The notes beneath the pieces are model-generated. The model was not told the DNA's origin. It saw only the letters and a list, made by a program, of their open reading frames with translations, and made no database searches. Below are positions 7,568 through 16,476 of a DNA stretch of 64,000 nucleotides, in pieces. The stretch is from Blautia wexlerae DSM 19850 (GTDB taxonomy: Bacteria > Bacillota > Clostridia > Lachnospirales > Lachnospiraceae), in the NCBI RefSeq assembly GCF_025148125.1, contig NZ_CP102267.1, positions 2,676,501-2,740,500 of the forward strand. The letters run 5' to 3'. A program made the position numbers and the translations under genes. Every line of letters starts with the position of its first letter. The first letter of the stretch is position 1.

Positions 7568-8452
7568 TTATTCCTCACCTACCTTGTTCTCTTTCCATTC
7601 TGCTAAAAGTTCAAATACAACAGCAGTTATCTGTTCTTTTGTATACTCTGGCGGAAAAAATTTTCCTATTGTCTTGTATGAAAGAACATCCTTTTTCTCT
7701 GAGGTATCTTTTTTAATAAGAAGTGAATCTATCATTTCCTCTGTAAGCATTTTTTTGCTGCTCAATTTTTTCAGCTGTTCTGCCTGTTCTTTTTTTATAC
7801 GGATATTTCTTTCCACGAATAGTTTCAGCAAATATTCCTGCTCAGTCTTCCTCAGGTAAGATAATCTTTCACCAATCCCCACATTGATCATATTGTTATC
7901 TACCATTTCCAGCATTCCAGGAATCAACTCAGTCAAACGAATATAACGGTGTACGGTTCTTCCACTTTCTCCTGCTTTCTCTCCTACTATATCAGCTGTA
8001 AATTTTTCGCCTTTGCTTCCCTGATGTCTCAATGCTTCAAATTTCATCTTATAAGCAAAAGCCTTTTCACTGGGAGCAATATCCTCTCTCTGAATGTTGG
8101 AGTCTACCATTATAATAGTAGCTTCATCATCATTCAGATTTCTGATCAGAACAGGCATGTCTTCCATACCTGCCAGTTCACATGCTCTACAACGTCTATG
8201 ACCGGAAATAATCTCATATGTACCATTTTCAGAGGGACGTACAATGCCAGGAACCAGTACACCATACTGTTCTACACTGGCTACCGTTTCCTGCATTTTG
8301 GAATCATCTTTTACCTGAAATGGATGATTCTTAAACGGATGTAATTTATCAAGAGGAATATATACGACTTTTTCTCCATTATCCTGCACAGTTTCTCCAA
8401 ACAGATCTTCATATGATGTAAGTTTGATTTTTTCAGCACTTTTACTTCTCAT
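7568..8452 (-). CDS. parB: ParB-family partition protein
   Basis: This is a 294-aa ParB/Srx-domain protein. IPLDKLHPFKNHPF opens the N-terminal CTP-binding domain. EIISGHRRCRACELAG is the GHRR motif and VDSNIQREDIAPSEKAFAY is the conserved ENxQR-like segment. A central helix-turn-helix (about residues 150-180, GEKAGESGRTVHRYIRL) follows. It binds a centromere and loads onto DNA to partner ParA. The start overlaps the end of parA by 11 nt and the stop abuts rep. The plasmid-like context suggests it partitions the element rather than the chromosome. Confidence 0.9.
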   Translation of the reverse strand: MRSKSAEKIKLTSYEDLFGETVQDNGEKVVYIPLDKLHPFKNHPFQVKDDSKMQETVASVEQYGVLVPGIVRPSENGTYEIISGHRRCRACELAGMEDMPVLIRNLNDDEATIIMVDSNIQREDIAPSEKAFAYKMKFEALRHQGSKGEKFTADIVGEKAGESGRTVHRYIRLTELIPGMLEMVDNNMINVGIGERLSYLRKTEQEYLLKLFVERNIRIKKEQAEQLKKLSSKKMLTEEMIDSLLIKKDTSEKKDVLSYKTIGKFFPPEYTKEQITAVVFELLAEWKENKVGEE

Positions 8453-9224
8453 TTCTCAGCACCTCTTTCGTCAGACTCTGATATCCCTCTGCTACAATAC
8501 CTTTAGGATCGTAATAATAAATGCTTCTTCCCTCTGCAGACGTTTCTGCCGCCCGGATGGACATTGGAATACAGTTTTCAAAAATATGGATATTTCTACC
8601 ATACACTTCTCTGATCTGATCGCAGATATCTTTTGAAAAATTTGCACGGCGATCTACTTTGGTTAATAGTATTCCCAAAATTTCTAACGACGGATTCAGC
8701 CTGCGGCGAACCTTTCCAATTGTTTTTATCAACTGCTGTAAACCTTTTGTCGAAAGATATGCAGCTTCCACCGGAATCAATACATAATCAGCAGCCACCA
8801 GTGCATTAATCGTTACCATCCCCAGTGACGGCATACAGTCGATCAATATATAATCATATTTATCCTTCATATGATCCAGATATGACTTCAATACAAATTC
8901 ACGACTCATCACCCCAACCAGTGCAGTTTCCAATCCTGCTAATTCGATATTAGCCGGAATAAAATCAACACCCTCTTCGTGATGCATAATTCCCTCATTA
9001 TCATCTATACTTTCATCATTGATTACTTTTTCCATGATACTCACGATTGTATGATCGAGATTATCCGGCTCTACGACTCCAAGACTTACAGCCATGCTCC
9101 CCTGAGCATCCGCATCTACTAATAAAACCTTTTTTCCCGTCCTGGCAAGTCCAATCCCTAAATTCACACAAGTGGTTGTCTTTCCTGTTCCGCCTTTCTG
9201 ATTTGCTACTGCAATAATACACAT
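8442..9224 (-). CDS. parA: ParA-family partition ATPase
   Basis: The 260-aa protein begins MCIIAVANQKGGTGKTTTCV, the deviant Walker A of ParA/Soj ATPases. The Walker A' LLVDADAQG and Walker B ILIDCMPSLG follow. It should bind nucleoid DNA in its ATP form and be driven by ParB to segregate the element. It leads the parA-parB-rep operon with AGGAAGAGAT as ribosome site. The 260-aa length is that of short Soj-like or type Ib ParA without an N-terminal DNA-binding extension. Confidence 0.92.
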   Translation of the reverse strand: MCIIAVANQKGGTGKTTTCVNLGIGLARTGKKVLLVDADAQGSMAVSLGVVEPDNLDHTIVSIMEKVINDESIDDNEGIMHHEEGVDFIPANIELAGLETALVGVMSREFVLKSYLDHMKDKYDYILIDCMPSLGMVTINALVAADYVLIPVEAAYLSTKGLQQLIKTIGKVRRRLNPSLEILGILLTKVDRRANFSKDICDQIREVYGRNIHIFENCIPMSIRAAETSAEGRSIYYYDPKGIVAEGYQSLTKEVLRNEK

Positions 9225-9242
9225 ATCTCTTCCTCCTTAGTT

Positions 9243-9428
9243 TTACAGACAATATTCTGGATATCTAAATTTAACTGCTTCCCAAAAATATTTAGCATGA
9301 TCACAACAGAAGATCTGCTCTACGGAATATCCCTTACATTCATTGATCTTTGATTCACTATTTTCATGCTCTTTACCTGCAAACTCTAAACTCTTCATTG
9401 CACCTAGCGCTGTATTACTCATTTGCAA
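9243..9428 (-). CDS. Small hypothetical protein, 61 aa
   Basis: No family is recognised. The product ends DHAKYFWEAVKFRYPEYCL and contains three Cys. It ends 18 nt before parA and lies in the same direction, so it is probably the second gene of the par operon. The first codon could be TTG at 9428 or the ATG two codons later; AAGGAAGCGGG lies upstream of both. Confidence 0.5.
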   Translation of the reverse strand: MQMSNTALGAMKSLEFAGKEHENSESKINECKGYSVEQIFCCDHAKYFWEAVKFRYPEYCL

Positions 9429-9463
9429 TCACCCGCTTCCTTTCTATACTGAAATCATCTTTC

Positions 9464-9628
9464 TTATTTTCTGGGTTCTACTTCCATATAAATTCTTCCA
9501 TATTTACTTGTACCTTTGTTCATATAAAAATCTGATGTTTCTATGACTTGCACGTCCTCAATCTGATAAATTCTTTTTATCATCGCATGCATATCTTCTT
9601 TCTTTCCCATCAATCTGATTTTTACCAT
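9464..9628 (-). CDS. DUF3970-like small protein, 54 aa
   Basis: This 54-aa ORF begins MVKIRLMGKKEDMHAMIK and contains SKYGRIYMEVE near the end. That resembles the short DUF3970 family, in which MVKIRLxG opens the protein and an R-hydrophobic-Y strand closes it. The start is preceded by AAAGGAGAAAA. It is first in the run of genes leading to parA. No function is known for the family; a role in element maintenance is only suggested by position. Confidence 0.6.
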   Translation of the reverse strand: MVKIRLMGKKEDMHAMIKRIYQIEDVQVIETSDFYMNKGTSKYGRIYMEVEPRK

Positions 9629-9707
9629 TTTTCTCCTTTCTTATAGTTCAAAGTTTTATAATTTGAAGTTTGAAAATTATAGTAATCTAATAAAATCGCC
9701 GATAACT

Positions 9708-9772
9708 TGAGTAAACTTCGCTGAAGATTTCAGACCTCGGTTTTTACTCAACTTTTACTCATTTTGTACTCA
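9708..9772. repeat. Phased TACTCA repeats upstream of the par operon
   Basis: TACTCA occurs at 9745, 9756 and 9767, exactly 11 bp apart, within a TTTACTCAAC-like unit. The inverted form TGAGTA occurs at 9708-9713. Helically phased short direct repeats beside a parAB operon are a plausible ParB centromere or an iteron cluster. The rest of 9629-9840 is AT-rich with no other gene seen. Confidence 0.6.
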
Positions 9773-9842
9773 ACTAATTGCATTTTTTGACGATTTTCAG
9801 TGATGCCTGAAGATAATTTAGACTTTTTAGAAAAAAATAGAG

Positions 9843-9905
9843 AAAAAAAGCCCTGAAAATCTTATAATCACTTCTAAAACGTAGTGTTTATAAGACTCTC
9901 AGGGC
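9843..9905 (-). terminator. tsf terminator
   Basis: On the minus strand GCCCTGAGAGTCTTATAA pairs with TTATAAGATTTTCAGGGC and is followed by seven T residues. It lies 40 nt past the tsf stop. It marks the end of core transcription at the boundary with the plasmid-like module. Confidence 0.85.
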
Positions 9906-9947
9906 CTATAAATACTGAAATTTAAATAGAAAATTAATCTTTACAGA

Positions 9948-10886
9948 TTATTTACCCATCTGTTTTGCAACTTCTTCTGCAAAGTTCTCTTCTTTCTTTT
10001 CGATACCATCACCTGTCTCGTAACGTACGAAACCTTTAACAGTGATCTTAGCACCGTTTTCTTTAGCAACCTGCTCTACGTATTTAGCTACAGACTGTTT
10101 TCCGTCTTCAGCTTTAACGTATGTCTGGTCAAGAAGGCAGATTTCTTTAAGCTCTTTTTTGATACGACCTGTGATCATTCCTTCGATAACCTTAGCCGGT
10201 TTCTGGGATTCTTTCGGATCGTTCTGGATCTGAGCCATAAGGATTTCTTTCTCATGCTCAATGTATTCTGCGCTTACTTCGCTATCGCTTGTGTACTGTG
10301 GTTTCAGAGCTGCAATCTGCATTGCTACGTTCTTAGCCATTTCTTTAACAGCATCGTTAACTACGTCTGTTTCAACGTCTACAAGAACACCGATCTTACC
10401 GCCCATATGTGTGTAGGAAGCAACGAAACCGTTCTCTTCTGTAACCTGAGCAAATCTTCTGATGTTCATGTTCTCGCCGATAACTGCGATCTGAGCTGCA
10501 AGAGCTTCTTTAACAGTCTTAGTTGTATCAAGTGCCCATGCTTCTGCAAGAAAAGCATCGATATCTGCTGCTGTTGTGTTCATAGCCTGAGCTGCTACAT
10601 CTGCAACGTAGTTCTGGAATTTTTCATTCTTAGCTACGAAGTCTGTCTCAGCGTTAACTTCTACAACAACTGCTTTCTTTCCGTCTTCGGAAACTAAAGT
10701 TTTGCAAAGACCTTCTGCTGCTACACGGCTTGCTTTCTTCTGTGCTGTAGCAAGACCTTTTTCGCGAAGGAATTCTACTGCTTTATCCATATCACCTTCT
10801 GTAGCTGTAAGAGCTTTCTTACAATCCATCATTCCGGCGCCGGTCATTTCTCTTAATTCTTTTACCTGTGCTGCTGTGATAGCCAT
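9948..10886 (-). CDS. tsf: Elongation factor Ts
   Basis: The 312-aa protein begins with ITAAQVKELREMTGAGMMDC and contains the Tsf signatures MDCKKAL and VNAETDFVAKN. It is the guanine nucleotide exchange factor for EF-Tu in the cytoplasm. It follows rpsB with a 100-nt spacer, the normal bacterial pairing, and has AGGAGGAAAATGAA as start region. Length is in the usual range for Firmicutes. It ends in a strong terminator. Codon use is that of a highly expressed gene. Confidence 0.98.
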   Translation of the reverse strand: MAITAAQVKELREMTGAGMMDCKKALTATEGDMDKAVEFLREKGLATAQKKASRVAAEGLCKTLVSEDGKKAVVVEVNAETDFVAKNEKFQNYVADVAAQAMNTTAADIDAFLAEAWALDTTKTVKEALAAQIAVIGENMNIRRFAQVTEENGFVASYTHMGGKIGVLVDVETDVVNDAVKEMAKNVAMQIAALKPQYTSDSEVSAEYIEHEKEILMAQIQNDPKESQKPAKVIEGMITGRIKKELKEICLLDQTYVKAEDGKQSVAKYVEQVAKENGAKITVKGFVRYETGDGIEKKEENFAEEVAKQMGK

Positions 10887-10946
10887 TTCATTTTCCTCCT
10901 GAATAATATTCGTAAATCGCCCGGAGGGGCTTTTCCTTTTTCAATG

Positions 10947-10972
10947 ACAGGAAAGCCTGTCGGCTTTCCTGT
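10947..10972. other. Intercistronic hairpin between rpsB and tsf
   Basis: ACAGGAAAGCC and GGCTTTCCTGT form a perfect 11-bp stem with a 4-nt loop. No T-run follows on the minus strand, so it is more likely an RNA-processing or stability element, or a partial attenuator, than a terminator. Confidence 0.7.
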
Positions 10973-10986
10973 ACTGGTTCAAAAAA

Positions 10987-11730
10987 TTATTCTTCTGTAG
11001 CTGCGAACTCTTCAGATTCAGCTTCGATTTCACCGTCTGCATCTGCAGTACCCTGTTTTGCTTCGATAACAGCGTCTGCCATTTTGGAAACGATTAATTT
11101 TACTGCACGGATTGCATCATCGTTACCCGGAATTACATAATCCAGTTCTTCCGGATCGCAGTTTGTATCGCAGATACCGATAAGCGGGATTCCTAATGTA
11201 TGAGCTTCCTGTACGCAGATTCTTTCTTTCTTAGGATCTACGATGAAGATTGCATCCGGAAGTCTCTTCATTTCTTTGATACCGCCGATGTTTTTCTGTA
11301 ATTTTGCAAGTTCTTTTTTCAGCTCAATAACTTCTTTCTTAGGAAGAACATCAAATGTTCCATCAGCTTCCATAGCTTCGATTTCTTTCAGTCTTGCAAT
11401 ACGGCTCTGGATAGTTTTGAAGTTTGTAAGCATACCACCTAACCATCTCTCGTTTACATAGAACTGTCCGCAACGCTCTGCTTCTGTTTTGATAGCATCC
11501 TGAGCCTGTTTCTTTGTTCCTACGAATAAGATGCTTCCACCGTCTGCTACGATATCAGCGATTGCATTGTAAGCATCGTCAACCATACCTACAGACTGCT
11601 GTAAGTCGATGATGTAGATACCGTTTCTCTCTGTGTAGATGTATGGAGCCATTTTAGGGTTCCATCTTCTTGTCTGATGTCCGAAATGTACGCCTGCTTC
11701 TAAAAGCTGTTTCATTGAAATAACGCTCAT
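10987..11730 (-). CDS. rpsB: 30S ribosomal protein S2
   Basis: The 247-aa protein starts [20 protein letters not shown] and contains [18 protein letters not shown] and WLGGMLTNF, all typical of S2. It assembles late into the small ribosomal subunit. The C-terminus has an acidic tail rich in Glu and Ala, as in many Firmicutes. It is first in the rpsB-tsf operon. The 5' leader is about 140 nt long and could hold an autoregulatory structure, but I see no convincing one. Confidence 0.98.
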   Translation of the reverse strand: MSVISMKQLLEAGVHFGHQTRRWNPKMAPYIYTERNGIYIIDLQQSVGMVDDAYNAIADIVADGGSILFVGTKKQAQDAIKTEAERCGQFYVNERWLGGMLTNFKTIQSRIARLKEIEAMEADGTFDVLPKKEVIELKKELAKLQKNIGGIKEMKRLPDAIFIVDPKKERICVQEAHTLGIPLIGICDTNCDPEELDYVIPGNDDAIRAVKLIVSKMADAVIEAKQGTADADGEIEAESEEFAATEE

Positions 11731-11876
11731 GTTTGTTCTCCTTTTTTGGTTAATTTCTTCCGCCCGGTTCTTTTTCCTGGGGACCCAGCCTCACACCGCA
11801 GGGCACCATCCGCGGGAATCTCCGAACGTGTATATTTTTGCATGCACAATAGATGCGCATGACTCGCAACTTCTGT

Positions 11877-11906
11877 AGTATAGCATACAAAAACCCTCCA
11901 TGTAAA
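11877..11906 (-). promoter_or_regulatory. rpsB-tsf promoter
   Basis: On the minus strand TTTACA (11901-11906) and TATACT (11877-11882) are 18 bp apart. The -35 box lies inside the loop of the terminator of the upstream gene, so the two signals are nested. Confidence 0.7.
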
Positions 11907-11917
11907 GAGGGTTTTTT
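11889..11917 (-). terminator. Terminator of the rsuA operon
   Basis: AAAACCCTC and GAGGGTTTT form a 9-bp stem with an 8-nt loop, flanked by A and T runs on both sides, so it can work in either direction. It lies downstream of the pseudouridine synthase gene. Confidence 0.8.
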
Positions 11918-12056
11918 GCAAATTTTTTATTATTTTTACAGTTTCTTCCAGGTTCTGATCTGCTTCTGACAAACTCAGTTTCCTGCACTTTACCGACACA
12001 TGTTATAATGTCCATTATATCAGCGGACAATCAACCATGTATTCTTACAATTTTAC

Positions 12057-12824
12057 TTATTTTGTGACAATACTTTCTTTTAATCTCTTTTCTTCTTCTG
12101 CAGTCAACTGTCGGCATTCGCCTTTTTTGAGATCATCCGGCAATGTCAATACTCCCATGGAAATTCGTTTCAGATAGACGACTTTCTTTCCTACTGTTTC
12201 TGTCATTCGCTTGACCTGATGGAATTTCCCCTCTTTGATCGTAAGCTGAATTTCTGATGACCATCCTGACGGGTACTGTTCCAGTTCTGTCTCTTCAACT
12301 TTTCTTGTACTGAGGATCTCCAGTTTTGCCGGCATTGTGGGATTTTTTTCTCCGATTTCCAGACCATCTGCGAAGCGCTGCACATCCTCTTTGGTCATAC
12401 ATCCGTCTGTAACCGCATAATAGGTCTTGTCCACATGTTTCTTTGGAGAAAGCAATTCATGCGCCACTGCCCCGTCGTCTGTGATCAGAAGCAGTCCTTC
12501 CGTATCTTTGTCCAGTCTTCCCACCGGAAACAGGCCTTTTCTGTCTGATGCTACAAGTTCCATCACTGTTTTGTCCCGCTTATCTTCTGTGGCACTAACA
12601 TACCCTGCCGGTTTGTGCAGAAGATAATAGACAAATTCCGGTGCCTGGGAAATTCTGTTTCCGTCCAGAACTACTTCATCCTCTTCACTGACCTTGATCT
12701 CCGATTTCTTTGCAGGCACACCGTTGACCTGGACTTTTCCTTTTTGAATAAATTTTTTTACCTCACTTCTGGTTCCTGCTCCTGCATCTGCCAGGAACTT
12801 GTCCAGACGAACTGCTTTCTTCAT
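12057..12824 (-). CDS. rsuA: RsuA-family pseudouridine synthase
   Basis: An N-terminal S4 domain (VRLDKFLADAGAGTRSEVK) is followed by the synthase core with the catalytic-Asp motif VGRLDKDTEGLLL. The C-terminal EGKFHQVKRM motif is typical of the RsuA/RluB group that modifies 16S U516. Length is 255 aa. The ATG at 12824 overlaps the TGA of the ABC permease in an ATGA arrangement, so it is translationally coupled to that operon. An in-frame upstream extension lies inside the permease gene and is not used here. The exact rRNA target is inferred from family. Confidence 0.9.
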   Translation of the reverse strand: MKKAVRLDKFLADAGAGTRSEVKKFIQKGKVQVNGVPAKKSEIKVSEEDEVVLDGNRISQAPEFVYYLLHKPAGYVSATEDKRDKTVMELVASDRKGLFPVGRLDKDTEGLLLITDDGAVAHELLSPKKHVDKTYYAVTDGCMTKEDVQRFADGLEIGEKNPTMPAKLEILSTRKVEETELEQYPSGWSSEIQLTIKEGKFHQVKRMTETVGKKVVYLKRISMGVLTLPDDLKKGECRQLTAEEEKRLKESIVTK

Positions 12825-14878
12825 TCTTCTTCCTCGCCAGTTTCTACTATTTTCTTTATAAATTCCGGCTCTTTCTCTTTCAGTACAGCAAACTCTATTC
12901 CGTTTAGCGATTCTCCGGCAGACTCTGTACTGTTCAGAGCCACTTTCACACTCACACCCGCCTCCGTTTCCAGCCATGCCGGACACTCCAATTCACGGAT
13001 CAGGCTCTGGGCTAATTCTTCTTTCTGTTCAGGATCTGTGACATCCATTTCTTCTGCATTATATGTCACTGAATAATCGTACTGTTTCAGATTTTCTTTT
13101 TCCATAACAAAAGCATAACCTTTTTCTTTCAGGAAAACAAGTGTCCGCTTAAATGTCGGGAAAATATATCTTCCTACTTCTGCATAGGATTCCGGTGCAA
13201 TATGCTCATCCATATCTGCATAGGAAGTAGCGTAAAGCTCCATCTGTCCACACGGGATTCCTATAAGTTCCTGCGGTGAGGCTTCTGCTATATCCTGTTT
13301 CAGCAGATCCAGCAGCTTCTGACTGTCAGATTTTTCCAATGTTACAGAGTACTGATCATCTAATTCATTTAAAGGATCTACTGTTATAAAAGACACTTTC
13401 TGTCTGTACTTTTCCAGAATATCATATTTATTATCTTTTAATGTTCCCTGCTCATAGCATGCTTCCAGCAGTCTGCCAAGCTGCTCCGCTGTCACTATAT
13501 ATTGTCTGGTAATATCGAAACCGCTCTTCTTTTTAAACTGAACTCCTATTTCTGTTCCGCTGCACTCCTTACTGTTCTGATAAGACGCAATTTCTTTTAA
13601 CACTTCATAGGTTGTATCTGACATTCCTGCATCTGTCCATCTGCCATAATTTCCGCCCATAAAATAAAAGAGTCTGTCCAGTTTATATGAACCAGAGCTC
13701 ACTTCCATCTGCGGTTCATTCACACTCTCAGTTCCTATCCGCTCCAGATTCAGACTGATTCCCTCAGTTTTTGCCATTGTCGGAATTCTTGTATCATATC
13801 CGATGGCATCTGTGTGTAATATCCAGGCACTGACAGCTACACATATTCCCAAAAGCAGAAGCTGCAGCTTATGTGCTGCCATTTTACGGAAATCCATTGC
13901 AAAAATAACCTGCAAAATTCCATAAAATGCAACTGTCCCCAACACAAGCCCGAATATCCACCAGCCAGTCCTGTTCTCTTCCGGTCCGATCAGCGCAAAC
14001 ATCGTTCCAATTGCCAGAGCAGCAGGGATTACGACCATAAACAAAAGGATTGGTTCCAGAAATCCGTAAACAAAAGATTTTCCTGTTTTCTCAGCTGGAC
14101 GCTTTGTATATGCCAGATATGCACATACTGCCAGAACAATCAGAAGCAGTATCCCGCCCACTATAATGATCCAGAAATTCTTTTGTCCTGAATAAGTCCG
14201 CAATGCCACGGAAATAGATACAGGTGAAAGAAAAACAGATATCTTTTCTGCCATTCCCTCTTTAAGTCCCATATTCGTTCTGAAATACATCATTTCCAGC
14301 ACCCATAAAAGAATGCCCAGTACCGGTCCGTAAAGGTAAACACAGCATAATGACAGAATACCTGCCAGAATATTTCCCGCAATTGCCAGTGCCAACACTG
14401 CTCCGAAATACAGCAGCAGATACATAAGCAAATGTTCCAGAAACATTTTCCCCGCTGCCGTGATCAGATGACTACCATGTCCTTTGCTGACTGCGATCGC
14501 CATTGTGATCAGTTCCATGATCACATATGGAACCAGATACAGCACCAGACCTCTGATTGCTTTTTCCCAAAAGAACCTGCTTCTTGTTACCGGAAGACTG
14601 TGATAAAAATCAATCTTATCTCTGGAAAAAAGATACCAGAATTCATTCAGGGCATTTACAACGGCCGCAAGCATTGTAACCAAAAAGCCTGGAACTATCA
14701 GATAGGAACAGATCATGGCAAAAGTCATCCTGTGGATTTCATCCGTCTGATTTCCGATCAGCATCAGTTCTGCTACCGGAAATGCAACCATAAACCCCAG
14801 TAACAACAGCACCAGAATCCAGGTACTGCCTTTTAAGCTGCTTCTTAATGATCTACCAGAAAATGTTTTTGACTTCAT
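12821..14878 (-). CDS. ABC-2-type transporter permease with large extracellular domain
   Basis: The 685-aa protein has an N-terminal membrane half with several hydrophobic segments up to about residue 350 (for example LVLLLLGFMVAFPVAELMLI split across the first helix). A roughly 330-residue soluble C-terminal part of DUF6449 type follows. It partners the ATPase encoded just upstream; the genes overlap by 26 nt. With a GntR regulator in front, the set resembles the B. subtilis ytr-type transporters that respond to cell-wall antibiotics. The substrate is not known. Confidence 0.8.
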   Translation of the reverse strand: MKSKTFSGRSLRSSLKGSTWILVLLLLGFMVAFPVAELMLIGNQTDEIHRMTFAMICSYLIVPGFLVTMLAAVVNALNEFWYLFSRDKIDFYHSLPVTRSRFFWEKAIRGLVLYLVPYVIMELITMAIAVSKGHGSHLITAAGKMFLEHLLMYLLLYFGAVLALAIAGNILAGILSLCCVYLYGPVLGILLWVLEMMYFRTNMGLKEGMAEKISVFLSPVSISVALRTYSGQKNFWIIIVGGILLLIVLAVCAYLAYTKRPAEKTGKSFVYGFLEPILLFMVVIPAALAIGTMFALIGPEENRTGWWIFGLVLGTVAFYGILQVIFAMDFRKMAAHKLQLLLLGICVAVSAWILHTDAIGYDTRIPTMAKTEGISLNLERIGTESVNEPQMEVSSGSYKLDRLFYFMGGNYGRWTDAGMSDTTYEVLKEIASYQNSKECSGTEIGVQFKKKSGFDITRQYIVTAEQLGRLLEACYEQGTLKDNKYDILEKYRQKVSFITVDPLNELDDQYSVTLEKSDSQKLLDLLKQDIAEASPQELIGIPCGQMELYATSYADMDEHIAPESYAEVGRYIFPTFKRTLVFLKEKGYAFVMEKENLKQYDYSVTYNAEEMDVTDPEQKEELAQSLIRELECPAWLETEAGVSVKVALNSTESAGESLNGIEFAVLKEKEPEFIKKIVETGEEEE

Positions 14879-15755
14879 AGCCTGCCACCTCCGTTTCGCT
14901 GATAAATATCTCCTCCAGTGTCAATGGAATCACTTCGCAGAATATTGGATTCTGTGTCTGTACTTTCTGAAGTATTTCTTCTCTGGTCCCTCTTGCAGTA
15001 AGTATCAGAAGTGATCCCTGATGTTCTTTCTTTAAAACGTCCAATTCTTTCAAAAGTGCTTCTTCTTTTGTCTGATCCGGCAGTACACACTGGATCTTAT
15101 GGATATGGAATTTCATGTCTTCCAGTTCTCTGGATAAAAGAATTCCTCCTTTGTGCAGGAGTCCTACATGGTCACACACGTCCTCCAGTTCTCTCATATT
15201 ATGAGATGCGATCACCGGGGTAAAATCCCGATTCATGATTTCAGACACAAACAGACTCTTTACTGCCTGACGCATGACCGGATCAAGTCCATCGAACGTT
15301 TCATCGCATAACAGATATTTTGTCCCTGCACTGATTCCCATAATGACCAGAAGCTGTTTCTTCATTCCCTTGCTGTAGGAACTGATCCTGCGTTTCTCAT
15401 CCAGATGAAACTGGTCCATTAATTTACTGTAACGGTCAGTCATAAAGTCCGGATAATATTCTCTGTAGAAATCTTTCAGATCTGCTGCCGTATATCCCTG
15501 TGGAAAATATCCACCGTCTGAAATGTAAAATATCTGCTGTTTTATCTTTTCATTCTCATAGACCGGTTCCTGATCCACCAGGATTTCTCCTTCGTCCGGC
15601 TTTATCACTCCGGCAGCCATTCGAAGCAGCGTGCTCTTTCCTGCACCGTTGGTCCCTACCAGTCCGAAAATCTGGCGTTCACCGATTTCCATTAATACAT
15701 GGTCAATGGCATGGATCTCTCCGAAAGCTTTACTGCAGTTTCTGATCTCTATCAT
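14853..15755 (-). CDS. ABC transporter ATP-binding protein (YtrB-like)
   Basis: All ABC motifs are visible: Walker A GTNGAGKST (about residue 36), signature SYSKGMKKQ, and Walker B YLLCDETFDGLDP. The 300-aa length includes a C-terminal regulatory extension. It overlaps the GntR gene start region by 4 nt and the permease by 26 nt, so the three are one operon. It would power the neighbouring permease. Its role in envelope stress or antibiotic response is inferred from the YtrA-YtrB type arrangement. Confidence 0.9.
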   Translation of the reverse strand: MIEIRNCSKAFGEIHAIDHVLMEIGERQIFGLVGTNGAGKSTLLRMAAGVIKPDEGEILVDQEPVYENEKIKQQIFYISDGGYFPQGYTAADLKDFYREYYPDFMTDRYSKLMDQFHLDEKRRISSYSKGMKKQLLVIMGISAGTKYLLCDETFDGLDPVMRQAVKSLFVSEIMNRDFTPVIASHNMRELEDVCDHVGLLHKGGILLSRELEDMKFHIHKIQCVLPDQTKEEALLKELDVLKKEHQGSLLILTARGTREEILQKVQTQNPIFCEVIPLTLEEIFISETEVAGYEVKNIFW

Positions 15756-16126
15756 GATTCGTCCTCCTTTTCAAAGATTTCCGCAAGCATTTTCTCCAGT
15801 TCCTCTCTGTTGAATCCTGTGTTTCTGCCTTTCTGTATCAGTGCTGTGAATTCTTTTCGGTAGCTCTCTCTGTTTATCTTCTGTACCTGAGAGCTGTCTG
15901 CTACGAAATTTCCTCTGCCTTTTACAGGATAGATCAGTCCCAGTTTCTCCAGCTCCATATATGCACGCTGGATCGTGTTGGGATTGACGGACAGTTCTGT
16001 GGCAAGCTGCCTTACTGACGGCATCTGCGATCCCGGCGGCAGGACACCGTTCAGGATTAGGATCTGAAATTTATCTGTAACCTGTTCATAGATTGGACGC
16101 CTGTCCTGATAATCCAAAACAATCAC
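15752..16126 (-). CDS. GntR-family (YtrA subfamily) repressor
   Basis: The 124-aa protein has an N-terminal winged helix (QMPSVRQLATELSVNPNTIQ, about residues 37-56) and a very short C-terminal dimerisation region, the form of the YtrA subfamily. These repressors usually control the ABC operon they lead. A dyad lies just downstream of the -10 box of its promoter, consistent with autoregulation. The ATPase gene follows with a 4-nt overlap. Confidence 0.9.
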   Translation of the reverse strand: MIVLDYQDRRPIYEQVTDKFQILILNGVLPPGSQMPSVRQLATELSVNPNTIQRAYMELEKLGLIYPVKGRGNFVADSSQVQKINRESYRKEFTALIQKGRNTGFNREELEKMLAEIFEKEDES

Positions 16127-16188
16127 TGGTGATTCCTCCTTTCTGTTACGTGTTTCATGATGTGTTGTTTTATTTTATGCGTGTATTC

Positions 16189-16243
16189 AGTGTATTAGTT
16201 GTATTGATACACTCATAATACAAAATACTGTTGTATCTGTCAA
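16189..16243 (-). promoter_or_regulatory. Promoter and operator of the GntR/ABC operon
   Basis: On the minus strand TTGACA (16238-16243) and TATTAT (16215-16220) are 17 bp apart. Directly downstream, AGTGTAT (minus, 16207-16213) and ATACACT (16189-16195) form a 7-bp dyad with 11-bp spacing. This is a likely YtrA-type operator covering the transcription start. Confidence 0.75.
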
Positions 16244-16414
16244 GTACTTAATAGCTAAATACTTATTTGTCAAACAGATATTCTCTGTTTAATTCAGTAA
16301 AAGGTTATTTCCGAATCCTAATCAAACTGTTAGGTTTTACTCTTTCCAGTACATCTAAATTTCCGTATACTGATTATTTTCTTTTTGCCTTAACATAATC
16401 TTTTTTCTAATAAC

Positions 16415-16461
16415 AAAGACACCTGCATGTGTACTGTCATTCCACAATTGCAGATGTCTTT
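16415..16461 (-). terminator. Terminator after the CPBP gene
   Basis: AAAGACACCTGCA and TGCAGATGTCTTT form a near-perfect 13-bp stem (one mismatch). On the minus strand it is followed by GTTATTAG, so the T-run is weak. It lies 16 nt past the CPBP stop. The stretch 16262-16414 holds no gene that I can see. Confidence 0.65.
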
Positions 16462-16476
16462 ATCTTGTCTCTATTT

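Noticed and set aside
9061..9252. 63-codon minus-strand ORF at the parA start
   Set aside because: It is an alternative frame of the parA Walker region.
11727..12030. Two minus-strand ORFs in the rpsB leader
   Set aside because: They lie over the promoter, terminator and 5' leader of rpsB and contain no domain; they are chance frames.
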